64,000 bases of DNA, taken from NCBI RefSeq assembly GCF_030247195.1, contig NC_080672.1:350794413-350858412 (forward strand). Direction: 5' to 3'. Below the pieces are notes generated by a model. That model was not told the origin of the DNA. It saw only the letters and a list, made by a program, of their open reading frames with translations, and did no database searches. Position 1 is the first letter of the stretch. Each line of letters begins with the position of its first letter. Shown here piece by piece: positions 23,441 through 34,769 of this stretch. The DNA comes from Topomyia yanbarensis (taxonomy: Eukaryota; Arthropoda; Insecta; Diptera; Culicidae). The position numbers and the translations under genes are program-made.

Positions 23441-23829
23441 AAGATATTAACCATTTTATATTTTTACTTACTTTTAATAGCAAAAAATGAGACCGTTGCA
23501 TAGTGAGTATTGCTTTACTGGTGTTTAGAAGGCAAAACTGAAAGGATTTTGAATATCGGGATATGAAAACACATCTACGTAATTCAAAGAATGCAATTCT
23601 GAATACCATTTGCGAATTTATGCAACAGCGAATAAACTATTTCTCAGAAATTAGTGTGTAAGTTAACTTCAATGACACAATAAAGTGTAAGTTTATCTCA
23701 AAGTGAATTTTTTCCAGAGTTGATGTATTTACCCTTGGTTTAAGCGTTGTGTTCAGCCGTGAGATAAATGTTGGATGGGATATGAATACACAGATAACCA
23801 GGTAATCCACCTAGTTGTGAGTTAAGATT
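23441..23829. other. unassigned sequence
   Basis: I see no gene or element ends in this short AT-rich interval between repeat A units and repeat R. Confidence 0.4.
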
Positions 23830-24210
23830 TTTCTCATATTGTTATTCATGTTTTATTCGTGGCATCACCGAGAGCAACTGAATTTTTGTATTCCAAACTG
23901 CTGGTGAGCATTTGATTTCTTTTGCAAAATTTTGATTATGCTGGTCATAGTGCGAAAATTACCAGTTGCATCATTTATGAGAAGGATGCATGGAATCAAA
24001 ATATTACATAATATGCAAAAAAAGTCAGTTACCATTCCTCACACGTAACCCCCGCTTTATCCTTTTTTGTGTTCTTGGCAACTGTCACAACACAGATGTA
24101 TCTTGTTGGGTGTAGGAAGACAAAACTAACTTTTTCCCGCTGTTTCCCTATAACCATAACTTTGTATTTCAGTGTAGAGGAGTGCAACTCGCGAAAACAA
24201 ATTTAATAGG

Positions 24211-25132
24211 AGAGCCCGGGGCTAGTTGGCGGTTGGGGTAAGTTGGCGGAACCCTCTTTTCTCATTTTCTAGTAGCAATATAGCGCTGTCACTCGTTGTG
24301 TACCTCAAGTAATGTGAAATGCGTTATCCAATGTGTTTTTGTTGCAAAATATTTTGTTTTGTAGCTGTGGGCGATATTGTGTTTTTGAGCATACTTTGTA
24401 AATTTTTTCGTAATTTTAAACATTTTGTGTTATTTAAGGTAGTTTTCAATCTATTCCCCGAATGATTATATTTTTCGACAGTGCGTGAAAAAGACTTTCA
24501 GTATCCGTATAGATATTTTACCTATCCATACACAAAAGTAATTTTTTAAATCCTAGTATATAAAATATGCGGTTGGGGTAAATTGGCGGTGACGCACACG
24601 GGACAAGTTGGCAATACTATTTGCAGTGCAAAAAAGTCGTCAAATATTTTCATTAGTGGAATTCACTCCAAAGCAAGAGAAACTTTTTCTTGTGTCTCTC
24701 ATCAATACAGGGGACAATTATTTCGGCCAATCGCTTGAAGAATTTCGAAGATTTGCTTTTGTATATGGAGTACGCGTCGTAGTCAAAATGACGGGGTATT
24801 GAGACTGAAATATAATGAAAAGTGTTGAATAATATACAGTTTTTATTGAAAAGACAATCGACACATTTCATAAGGACCATTGATGTAATTGAATTTCCAT
24901 TTGATTGCTTATTTTATGGCATTCTGCCAACTTACCCCGTACATACCGCCAACTTACCCCGGGGCTGGAGCAAGTTCGCGGCTTTTCTGCGCCATAGAAA
25001 TGAAAACAATGTATCAAACATTTTAATAAAAAATCAGAGATGTTGCCAACAGTCTGCCCATTCATGCAAAGTGTTCTAGATCTACCAAAATCAAAGCGGT
25101 AAAAAATGAAAACAGAAAACACCGCCAACTAG
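24211..25132. mobile_element. MITE with iterated GGGGTAAGTTGGCGG motifs
   Basis: CTAGTTGGCGGT near the left end is mirrored by ACCGCCAACTAG at the right end. The motif GGTTGGGGTAAGTTGGCGG (24,231-24,249) recurs at 24,571-24,589 and inversely at 24,926-24,938 and 24,946-24,960. The matching region of repeat R copy 2 near 42,400 is continuous, so this block is an insertion. The outermost right end seems truncated. No transposase is present. Confidence 0.6.
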
Positions 25133-25417
25133 AAAATTTGTAAAATGTTTGTATTATGAGAAAAGTATACCTAATTTAGGTTCAAATTCTGTTGTCCCCT
25201 GAAGAGCAAGGATTATCCTTTCGAAACGTTGCACTATGGGGAGGCATTTGACCAAAAATGGAAAACTTCATCAACTCCAATTTGATTCAATTCTATCCAG
25301 AGCGTATACTATAATTGAAAAATAGGAAAATATTTGACGATATAACCCAGTGGTAAAATATATGCTTGAAGTTGAAAATCCTGAAAAGAGGCATTGTGTT
25401 TTCAACTTTATACTGCC

Positions 25418-25492
25418 CATGATCGCATATTTGTCCAATTTTCTATGAGATTTACTATCTTTATGGGACGGATATGCGATCATGGGCAGCAT
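25418..25492. mobile_element. ~75-bp hairpin MITE (CTGCCCATGATCGCATAT)
   Basis: CTGCCCATGATCGCATAT at the left and ATATGCGATCATGGGCAG at the right form a perfect 18-bp inverted repeat. The segment is absent from the corresponding position of repeat R copy 2, which supports a recent insertion, probably at a TA. Confidence 0.6.
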
Positions 25493-25986
25493 ATTTCTAT
25501 TGAATTTTGAATGAAAAATATATTCAAATATCTCATTTGAAAACAAAGAATACTTGTTTTGTGATGCTATTATTGAAAATGCATACTCATTCTACTGGTA
25601 TGAACTTTCATGAAAAATAACGGTACCCAAAAATATCCACAAATTAGATAAGAGAAGAAACGTCTCCCAAAGACCCCGTCAACTCTCGATGGGGGATGCA
25701 ACTATAACGTTTCAACTAAATTATAGCAAAGAGTTCAGTTGTCCATATCTGTTCCAGGATAAGAACGCTTCGATTGAACTTTCAATAGCAGTCTTGTGGG
25801 ACATCACGCTGACTAGGGGTTGCTCAGGAGCACAAATTGTGTCTCCGTTTTCTGGACCTAGCGTCAAACCACCGCTAGCTTAGTCCAGTCACTGAGTTAG
25901 TGCCGGATTCTGATGCGACGAAATCGAAACGCAAACTCCAACCCATTTTAGTCACAACAAGTAAAGAGGTGGTGAATAATTCAGTA

Positions 25987-27468
25987 GGGGAACATGGGGA
26001 GACTTGACCAAGCGCGAAATTCTACAATTAGCAAAGTGTTCTATTTAGTTCTTAAAAATTAAAAAAAAAATATTGTACTCGTCAATCCCATTCCGAAAAT
26101 GCTGATATTGTTGAGGTTATGAAGAATTTATCGAAACCGGAAGTCGCCATCTTGGATTTCAAAATAACTTCAGACATCGATTTCCGTCACGTTAACCCCA
26201 CTACCCAACAATTATTAGTAACAGTTAGCTAAGAATATGTAAAATTGTGTACAACTTTTTACTCAATTTTTTTTTGCGAACTTGATTCGTAAAAAAGAGT
26301 TCGTTATTTCAAATTTAGTTCGTAAAAAAAGTTACGTAAATCGAATATTACGTAAAAAAGAGTTTATAAATGGAGGTTTCAGTGTCCTTATTTCGATCCC
26401 TTCAGGTAATTTTGAAATTTTATAATGAACAATCCTTTCCTCATAAAAAATATTCCGAATTTAATAAATTTGCGTTAAATGATGTAATTTTTTTTTATCA
26501 AACTTTGTATGGATATAACTACTCGAGTAATTTTTTTTTAAAAGTTCTAATATATCATGTAATTCCTAATTAAGTAGTAAAATGATTTTACATAAACCAG
26601 GATATTGGAATAGTTGTTACTAAACATTGCACGACATTGAACGTAAGAACTAATAATGGGGAGACTTGACCAAGTGGCAAAAAGCTGAAGAAAGATACAA
26701 ATTTTCTAATACTTACTCTTCTGTAGCACCTACTGTTAATGTTAATCACATCACAAAAAAAATCTCACCTCAAACACCAGTCTATATCTTTATAGTACAA
26801 GTAAACAAAATTTTCAGCTATATCGCTGATTTCGAGCCGTGTGAACAAGCAATGTGATCAGTACAGTTAATCACTAAAAGCAAATGCATTTAAAAAATCC
26901 AGATTTATGAAATGCAAGCCTTTTATATTTTTACCAGTACCTAAGGATCTCGATAATATGAAAAAATGGTTACAGGTTGGTTGTTTTGTGCCATTATTTT
27001 ATGTTCTGATGTTTCAAAATTCTCTTGGTATAGATCTTCCAGGTCTTGGTCAAGTCTCCCCGCAGTGCAATGTTTCTGTTCGCTTACGAAGTATCTGTTT
27101 TGAGATATATCACTTTTGCGAAATTTAAAAAAACTTTTAGCACCACCCTAGGCTGTCTAATTTTCATTTTTGCGTCCTAATTTAATCAAAATCGAGTTCA
27201 GCGCACCATAATTACCCTGATGATATTTTCAGACATTTTAAATTACTTTTGAGGTTTTGTCCAGCTTTTGTATGGAGTGGGGAGACTTGACCAAAAAAAT
27301 CCGAGCTCAGAAAAACTTTCATAACTTTTGAAAAATTCTGAAAAAAAGTTTTGAATATGCATTATATTGCTGTACATTACGTTTTAATAAGTTTTGAAGA
27401 ATTGAAAACTTTTTTAGAGATTTACGTAGGTTTGACTGAAAACCTAGCCAAGTTTCCCCAACTTCCCC
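25987..27468. mobile_element. MITE with TAGGGGAA...TGGGGAGACTTG ends, TA target, 1.48 kb
   Basis: The left end GGGGAACATGGGGAGACTTG and the right end (inverse GGGGAAGTTGGGGAAACTTG) are terminal inverted repeats flanked by TA (25,985-25,986 and 27,469-27,470). The motif TGGGGAGACTTGACCAA is repeated inside at about 26,658 and 27,279 and inversely near 27,045. No transposase frame was found; the interior is AT-rich. A TA duplication is typical of Tc1/mariner-type elements, but the class is inferred from that alone. Confidence 0.65.
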
Positions 27469-27470
27469 TA

Positions 27471-27956
27471 TACGTTTTATTTGAGTGGTCCGTATTGTTG
27501 AAGTAATTTAGTGAGGATTACAACTACAACAAGTTTATGCATTGGACGAATAGTTTATCAATTTTTGCCATAAACATCAATGTGTAGCAATAATGAAACT
27601 GATTGGTATTGAAAACCACCTACATACTTTTTCATGATCGATATGACTAAAAACACATTCCTTTGCAAAAATAAGACCTGTAATTTCAAGAATGTTCATG
27701 CTTCAAATTCCATTTTAAATGTCCAGGAACACTTTCAATGGCCACTTGCTCTTCCAAAAATTAAAATACTTATGGTATTGAATTATAAAGGACTCATTAA
27801 TCCATATTTCTAGAACGATAATTCCGAACGAAACTATTCGCAAACTGTAAGGTTGACTGGAAAGAGACTGCATTGTAATCGACTGAATGCACGGCTTTTG
27901 GGCTATCTACAATAAAATAAACACCAACATGGCCTAGACACTTCTATTTAGGGGCC
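27471..27956. other. unassigned sequence
   Basis: Nothing recognised between the TA-flanked MITE and the next GGGGCCATCC terminus. Confidence 0.4.
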
Positions 27957-28190
27957 ATCCATATACTACTTGAACAGTTTGGGGGAGGATGAGGGTACGA
28001 AAAATTTCATGCTTGTCCATGAGAAGGGGGTGGGGGTGTGAGAAATGTTCACGTTGACTCTTCATCAAATTTTTGTCTTTATTGGAATGTGGAACAAATT
28101 TGCATCATGAATTCCGCAAGCGTTTACTTTTCTCTTTATATTTTTCTCAGTACATAGTTTTAAACACTTAAAGCGCGCATGCCGATCTGT
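27957..28190. mobile_element. one-ended fragment of the GGGGCC(A/G)T Harbinger-like family
   Basis: GGGGCCATCCATATACTACT followed by plus-strand G-tracts (TTGGGGGAGGATGAGGG; GAAGGGGGTGGGGGTG) has the layout of the left ends of the elements at 4,972 and 22,238. A matching inverted right end was not found downstream, so the copy is truncated or overwritten. Confidence 0.45.
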
Positions 28191-28499
28191 ATATTGTAAA
28201 CAGCGTCATCATGAAATTTAGTTTCCAGAAACATTTAAAATTTCTGTCATTTCGTCAAATCCCGTGGGTTTGAAAACTTGTTGTTCAAATTACTGGTTGG
28301 TTGGAATGAAAATTTAGCTCAAAACCTCAACGTATGGGTTAGGTATTTATAACATAGAATGTGTAGGCAAAGTTTGAAAGAAATCGGTTAGGTAGTTTTT
28401 GAAAGGCAGGTAACACCGCAAATCATGTATTTTGTAGAGACGTTCTACAAAAAGCTTCGTCACTGAGTCGTTTGTCGATATTTTTGCATAAAAAATTAC

Positions 28500-28837
28500 G
28501 CTAACTGGAAGAACGACCACTTTGTTTTCAACAGATGGAGATGGCTTTTGGTCACGGTTTTAGCCAATATTATTTTATTTTGTCTATCGCCTACGTTTCG
28601 AAGGTCTACGCCTTCATCTTCAGGGCAAAAAACGGTTACAATAATATCATAGTCAAGTGATTTTGAACATTGAATCTCAAAACGCAACACGCTACTCTAC
28701 AATAAAGGAACCCCGCGCTAGCAGGCTGAGCAAATGTTTTTTGCCCTGAAGATGAAGGCGTAGACCTTCGAAACGTAGTCGATAGACAAAATAAAATAAT
28801 ATTGGCTAAAACCGTGACCAAAAGACATCTCCATCTG
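28500..28837. mobile_element. Penelope-like(?) foldback with ~100-bp inverted arms, 12-bp target duplication
   Basis: ATAAAAAATTAC occurs at 28,488-28,499 and again at 28,838-28,849, flanking the insert. The 44-kb relative has the sequence only once, so the duplication marks an insertion. From CAGATGGAGATG (28,532) to CATCTCCATCTG (28,837) the arms are near-perfect inverted copies of about 100 bp. Each arm contains CTGAAGA, 17 nt with an AAGG/CCTT stem, then GAAACGT (28,746-28,776; inverse at 28,593-28,622). This CTGANGA...GAAAC pattern resembles the hammerhead-ribozyme core reported in Penelope-like elements. There is no ORF. Confidence 0.5.
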
Positions 28838-28867
28838 ATAAAAAATTACAGAAAGTTGTTGAAATAA

Positions 28868-29594
28868 TAGGGGACGGTGGGGAGTTGTGAACATAGTTTT
28901 GCTTTCGGAGCATAATTACCATAAATATTGGTCGATTTTCAATGTTAGACCTAGTATTTGTTAAGAACACCTTAATACACCCACAGACTGAAGCAATTCA
29001 AAAAAAAATTGTCTTGTTTGAGATATTGCAGAATGCGTGAAATGCGTGGAATTGGCTTTTTTTAAGTTTGGTGGGGAATTGTGCGCCATCTCAAAGAGTA
29101 GAAGAGATGGAATGCTTTTGTGATTTATGCTTATTAGGGCTATAGAAGATAAATTTTAAGATATTTCTAAACTTAAGATGAGATGGAAAAGTGATCTGAT
29201 TCGCAATGAGTCGGTGACAACATGATTTGCGCCAAGCCACTTGAATTCGCGGTTGTGGCACGGGGAAATTACAATTGTGGCAGAATCCTGTTCTTCGCAT
29301 AAAATTGAACATTTTTATATCATAATATGTATGATTCATCCCTGCCAATTACCCAAGGAATGTTTTGTACTAATTTATTTTGAAATCAGTTACATAACGG
29401 GACTCCACATACCACAAATACAACTGAGTAAAAAATTGGTATATTTAGTCGTTAGTTACCTAAACATAAAGAACATGAGTTAATGCAACATTTGCTAATG
29501 AGAAAGTGACGTCATTTAACAGTAGTTACCACATTTTTATCATCTATAGCTTAGCGGAAATTGACGGTGTTCACAACTCCCCACCGTCCCCTAC
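28868..29594. mobile_element. MITE with GGGGACGGTGGGGAGTTGTG ends, TA target
   Basis: The left end GGGGACGGTGGGGAGTTGTG is mirrored at the right end by CACAACTCCCCACCGTCCCC. TA flanks both ends, and the 44-kb relative shows the unoccupied TA (GAAATACTACATTATAATG). A degenerate internal copy of the terminal motif (GGTGGGGAATTGTG) occurs near 29,070. Frames on both strands inside it are not coding candidates. Confidence 0.75.
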
Positions 29595-29699
29595 ACTATA
29601 ATGTACGAAAGTTTCGATCAATTCGCTTCATGCAAAGTTCTAAAAAAATTCGCAGTGTTTTACGCTTTTTTTACGCTGAAACCCTTACCCTCCCTTTAA

Positions 29700-31320
29700 T
29701 TAAGTGCATTAACTTGTTTATAGATCTGCTGAGTAATATCTTTCAGTCAATATATTGCTTTAGGTGAGGCTGTAAACTCTTGTCGCTTGATCGGCATGTG
29801 AATTGTGCAATTGGCATTGGTCTAATTTGGACTTTTTGCCATTGACACAATCTGGTACGACATTGCGAAAATCCCATTGAGAAGAAAGTTGATCAAGTTT
29901 TCAGGAAAACATAAGTTTTTTCAAATCGGTTTATAAAATTCGATGTTATCGCTTGAGTCCCTTTAGTTTGTACCAGTTACTCTATATGGTAAAATTTATT
30001 ATAAAGTTTGAATTTTCAATCGAACGGAATAAAAATCTCTAACCCCATATTGTATCTTTAAACTACAAAAAAGATGTAAGTTTTCCTGATATCGTTCTAT
30101 TCTAAACTTTAATTCGGGTCCCACAATCAAATTGACTAGAACTGTCTCGTTCTGTTGACAGCAAAAAGCCTAAGAAAAAGTGCACTTTATGGTACTAAAA
30201 CGACATTCCACTCCCTCTGATGAACCGAGAATTATGATGATGGCCCTGTCGGTCCCTCTGGTTAGATGAATAGAGATGAAGAAATTAAGCGTCGGGATCA
30301 GACAAATTGTAGAAAAAATACATACCCGTTGGGAACAGACAATAAAGAAAACCATTAAAAAATCTTTAACAACTAGATATACCCTCCGTCGTAGCGGAAA
30401 ACCATCAGCATTTTCATCAGAGCGAAAATAAACACTTGAAACGATTTGTATTTTTACTACCCACATTTTTGTTACTCGGTATGCTGTCTTCTAAATAGGC
30501 GACGGTTCGAAACGTCCGGTAAATGCTTTGGAAGAGGTGGAGAGGTAGGTAGTGGAGATTTTCTTATACTAGACGAGCGATGAAATAAAAACAGTAGAAA
30601 AGCATTTTTGCCCTCAAGGAGAATTCATCAAATTTGAATAGTCGTGGCTTCAAGGTGTAGCGACTGTCGCAATGTTCCAATCAAATTTTTTGAGTAGAAG
30701 TTTTCATTCATTCAAATGTTAATGTCTATAAGCATCGTCTTACTTTCAAATATATAGTTCCTGGGGGGGGTTCTAACATTTTGTTCAAAAAGTAATGTGG
30801 GATTTTCAATGTTTATAACTCCCGTTGATCTGTACTTAATGATTTAATTTATGTACATATGTTCTGGTAGTCAAAAATATTCACTCTAATCTTGAATCTT
30901 GACACAAATTTTATCACCTGTAGTAGACAGGCACAACATTTTATTCATGTCTATCTATTTTTCGCAATGTACAAATGTAAATTTACCCAGAAGTAAAGGT
31001 CAATTTTGGCATAACGCATATCCAATTTCAATCATCGGGACTTCATTTAAAAAAATCCCTGAGGAGTTAGAGATCGAGAGAATAGACTCAATAGGCTTGT
31101 GGTTGAAAGAAAACAAAAAAAACCCAGCATACATCGTTCCCCAACAAGACAGAAATACGAATCGTAACAATTCGCAAAGAGCCACAGATGAAAAAGGACC
31201 ACGTTTGGAAAATTGAAACATGGACGAACTGCAAATCGCTTTACTTTCCGGAACTTTACCAAACTTCGCACGATGAGTTGCTCGCATTTTCAACGTGGTA
31301 GTTTTGCAGGAGCTACCAGT
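29700..31320. other. unassigned sequence, 1.6 kb
   Basis: No gene or element was recognised. A 105-codon plus frame at 30,899-31,216 overlaps minus frames in the same region and resembles nothing known to me. Confidence 0.35.
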
Positions 31321-31329
31321 GCAGTGTGG

Positions 31330-31700
31330 CAGTCGGAGACTTTAAAATTCACAGCATGATACGCCAATGAGTGGCAAGCGATCAGCGAGTGGATGTAATG
31401 AGGATCAAATGCCATTTCATCAACTACATCATCATCAACGAGCACTGCATACACGATGCGAGACTTGAGGGCAAGATAGAGACGGATGTAGATAGATAAT
31501 TTTTTCTTTGATCGAATTACAGGTGGAGTATTTTCAGGAGTTCAGTTTTATTGCAAAATTAGCAGTTTAATAAGGAGTGGTGCTCATCGATGGACCGGCA
31601 AGTTGAAGAGGATCTGAGGAGTCTTCGTGCTCTGTGAGGTAGCTGAGAAACAGCCATGGACCGAGTACTATCGCAACAATTTTGACCATAACTTCGGATA
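31330..31700 (+). pseudogene. possible decayed LINE ORF2 C-terminus
   Basis: Around 31,600-31,670 the plus strand reads VEEDLRSLRAL, then in a shifted frame MDRVLS. This resembles the terminal block of RTE-like ORF2 proteins (compare VEQNLASIGHLRGWRQATTD near 39,810-39,870). Stops and frameshifts are abundant and the upstream part could not be aligned by eye. Confidence 0.3.
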
Positions 31701-31725
31701 TTGTAAACGGATTAGGTTGACCAAC

Positions 31726-31916
31726 CCGAACTGAGCGTGATAATTTTTGTCTAGTATTTTTCATGTTAAAATGCATTTTAGATAATTTACCATTAACATA
31801 GCAAGTAAGGGAACACTTGTTTGCTTTTGTTTGCTATTTGTTTTCCCAAAAAATAACATATGTTGTTGTTGCTAGCGCTACGTTGAATGCGATTGCGTTT
31901 TTAGAGCATGTATCCC
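31726..31916 (+). repeat. dispersed repeat B, copy 2
   Basis: This copy matches 9,141-9,332 in the same orientation, starting CCGAACTGAGCG and ending near GTATCCC. It immediately follows the possible LINE remnant, whereas copy 1 follows the piggyBac-like element, so the flanks are unrelated. Confidence 0.65.
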
Positions 31917-31929
31917 AGCTAGCTACAAT

Positions 31930-33110
31930 TTTAACGGCTTCTGGTATTGTAAGGTTGATATCCATTTTCATCAGAACAGTTTTTGTGCCATAACGGTTTT
32001 AGGGAAAATGCACAGAAAAAACGGGTTTGGAACTCTACAAAAAAGTTGGCATATTGAAGAGTTGGTGGTTTGTTGTAAATCACGATATTTCTGCGCAGGA
32101 AATATTCAAAATGAACAGTAAAAAATTACTCCAAAGTCATCGAATCAGCCAAATGAACACCACTTGATTGACATGAATGAATGATCTTTAATTTACTTTA
32201 AATGGGGTTCCATGTAGTTTTTTTGCATCTGAATCCTAACACATTTCATCCTAACGCATTCTAGTTTGAAACAATATCAAACAATATCCGACAGGCGAAG
32301 CACATTTCAATTTGCTGCTGAAGCAATGAAATGGAAAACTCGAGCAAAAAAAAGCTATCCTTCCTTTAACAGGATAACAATTGACGGTGACGATTTGAGC
32401 AACGGAAACCATCTCGCGCCGCTGCTGCTGCTTGGGAGAAATCGGAACGAAAAAAAACTTCCCATTTAAACTAAAACAGATCGCGATTAGGTCAGGTTGA
32501 AAGCTTGGGTGGAAAGTGGTTCAAGCATAATTTTAGGGTGTCAAGGTTTTTTTTCACTGCATGTTGAATTGAATAATGTGAAAACGTGCTTATTATGTTG
32601 TAGTACTGAAATGGAGCGTATTTTCCGACAAAAAATACGGCTTGAAAAACTAGCTTTGAATCACAATGGCAGTGAAACGATTGTTACTGCTTTTGATTTC
32701 TGACAGATAAAGTTAAAATTTTGTAGGATCAAGCAGCGCTGGCAGATAATTGGGATGTAGAAAATAAGAGGTAGTCATACTCTGCAGCACTAGACTACTG
32801 TTACGTTTTAGCAGCACGTAGGGTTTGCGTTTCATACAATCAAAGTTCACAAAATACTTGGTCGTCATGGAAAAGAAATCTAACGATTCTGATTCGAAAA
32901 TTGTTAACTCAAAGTAATTTTCAAATCATTTCTGCAACCATTTCTGCAAACAAGTTGGAAGCTGCCTGAACCTGCCAAGCTATTTAGACAGTCAATTCTG
33001 AATTTTTTTAGCAACACCGAAAAGCCGAAACATCTCTTATCCGCATCAAATTAAATTATCTTCATATTTCATATCAGCGCCAAATGCCAAACATCCATAA
33101 AACATGAAAC
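31930..33110. other. unassigned sequence
   Basis: Nothing recognisable was found; there are no frames with convincing start context and no obvious terminal repeats. Confidence 0.4.
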
Positions 33111-33114
33111 ATTT

Positions 33115-33349
33115 CTCGACAAACATATGATTACGGCCTAAAAGCCAGCTGTCAAAATCCACTTTGAATGGAAATTCCAGACAAACCGTTACTAGTCGAA
33201 CACAGTTCACAACAGTTTATGAAAGAGAAAACTTTTCTCTTTCGTTTATTATCAACATCTGTGATTGGCGTGTAACGGTTTGTCCGGAATTTCCATTCAA
33301 AGTGGATTTTGACAGTTGGCTTTTAGGCCGTAATCATATGTTTGTCGAG
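33115..33349. mobile_element. foldback MITE with ~78-bp near-perfect arms
   Basis: CTCGACAAACATATGATTAC... at the left is mirrored by ...GTAATCATATGTTTGTCGAG at the right. The arms (about 33,115-33,193 and 33,271-33,349) differ at only a few positions and include CCACTTTGAATGGAAATTCC. The ~77-bp spacer is unpaired. The target duplication was not resolved. Confidence 0.7.
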
Positions 33350-34765
33350 ATTTTATTACATTCATGTCACATGGAACTATAACCTATTTTAACTAGTCCG
33401 TCGACAGCCTATCGCCTAACCATCATCGGGCAGGTTCTGGAACGAGTGGAAAAAAACTGGAACACTACCCCGTACCCTTCGGGATCGTGTGGCGCACGCT
33501 AACAAGAAATCAACCCGAACAAAAAAAATCGGTAATTGTAATAAATTTTTATGAAAAGGATACACCGTCTGTGCGAACGGTACCATTTTTTTTCTCTCTC
33601 TTCTGCCGTCTACCATCCATTACCAGCACGCTCGGAGCTCGGCGTGGTTTGGCCCTATTCAACGAAATGGGGAGAAATCCCGTTTTCAGTTTTATCAATT
33701 TTGTGAAATCGTGAATTAGAGTATACTGGGTTTGGAAAATATGAGCACAACTAGTTGAAAAAAAACTAGGCTAGAAAAAAAAACGGCATCACGCTCCATG
33801 AAAGGTTGGCTGTTTTTTTGTAGTTGCTGAATTGGACGGTATGTGAATTATTTTAACTTTATAATGACATTGTCAGCAGATGGGATGTGAACAATGGAGG
33901 GAAAAATTGAGTTAAAAATATTTGCGTTCATTGTAACGAGTGAGTAATTAGAAGAGTCTCAAATAATATTTTAGATTAAGACGTTGAGCTTTAGGGTTTA
34001 GAGTCAGGTGGGAACATTACAGACGACATAGGGGCAAGATTCAAAAGCTGACTAAGTGCCATAGATGCCGAGACTTTGGTTACGGAAAAAAACTATTCGT
34101 TATTGAGATTCACAATGTATTTGTTCAGGGCCGTACAGAGAAAACCTTGGCCCGGGGGTCTAAAATCAGGTTCCCCAACACTGTAGATTATTCGAAAAAT
34201 GTTTATGCTCCGAGATTCATTGGGAAAATTGCGATTTTTTGCTTCAAAATAGAGTATCTCAGGATAGGCTCAAATTATATTGATGTTATAAGTATTTTTT
34301 GTGTAAAAATGTCTGAAGACCACGATGGCATTAGAATTTTAAAATTTAAAGCATATGTATTGAGAGAAAAATTAACTTTTAATATTTGACTGAAAACATC
34401 GCATAGTTGGCCGCACTGCCGCCAAAAATTATTATTTTTTCTAGACTCCTTGAACAATTTTCTTCAAAGCCCATCTTGTGGTTTGATTATAGAGTAAATA
34501 GAACCGGATATATAATCAAAAGAAAATCAAGGGTTTTGGCGATTTGTCAAAACGAGGGGTGCTCCCATGGCCCAAGCAATTGACACAAAAAATTGGGTTT
34601 TTGTATTGGCCCTAGATGAACAATTCCTCCAAATTTGGTTCAAATCCGTGAAGGTCGATTACACGTGCCTTGATCATTTCGCGTGGAATGACTCATAAAT
34701 CAAATTAGTTGAGGCGTTTGAATGTAAAATTAGACAATATAAAACAAATGAGAAAATTATTAGAA
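33350..34765. other. unassigned sequence
   Basis: I see no supported gene. A region near 34,128-34,575 has GGGCCGTACAGAGAAAACC at one side and GGGGTGCTCCCATGGCCC at the other, which could be the worn ends of a DNA element; the ends are too weak to call. Confidence 0.35.
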
Positions 34766-34769
34766 TTAA

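Larger units (their letters stand above)
23830..25790 (+). repeat. repeat R, copy 1 (about 1.0 kb once nested MITEs are removed)
   Basis: Landmarks such as ACCAGTTGCATCATTTATG, CAGTTACCATTCCTCACACG, CGAAACGTTGCACTATGGG, GAATTTTGAATG and AAGAACGCTTCGATTGAA occur in the same order, on the opposite strand, at 42,850-40,090. Copy 1 is interrupted by a 0.92-kb MITE (24,211-25,132) and a ~75-bp hairpin MITE (25,418-25,492). At 25,199-25,229 it has CTGAAGA, 17 nt containing the stem AAGG/CCTT, then GAAACGT, a layout resembling the hammerhead-like core found at ends of Penelope-like retroelements. There is no coding region. The class is uncertain. Confidence 0.65.
28200..29699. mobile_element. foldback family F, half copy carrying two nested insertions
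   Basis: Sequence at 28,250-28,499, 28,838-28,867 and 29,595-29,699 joins into a continuous match to one half of the palindromic element at 43,599-44,226 (landmarks ACACCGCAAAT, GACGTTCTACAAAAAGCTTC, TTTTTGCAT, GATCAATTCGCTTCA). Two blocks absent from the 44-kb copy interrupt it: 28,500-28,837 and 28,868-29,594. The terminus reads ACCCTCCCTTTAA. Confidence 0.6.
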
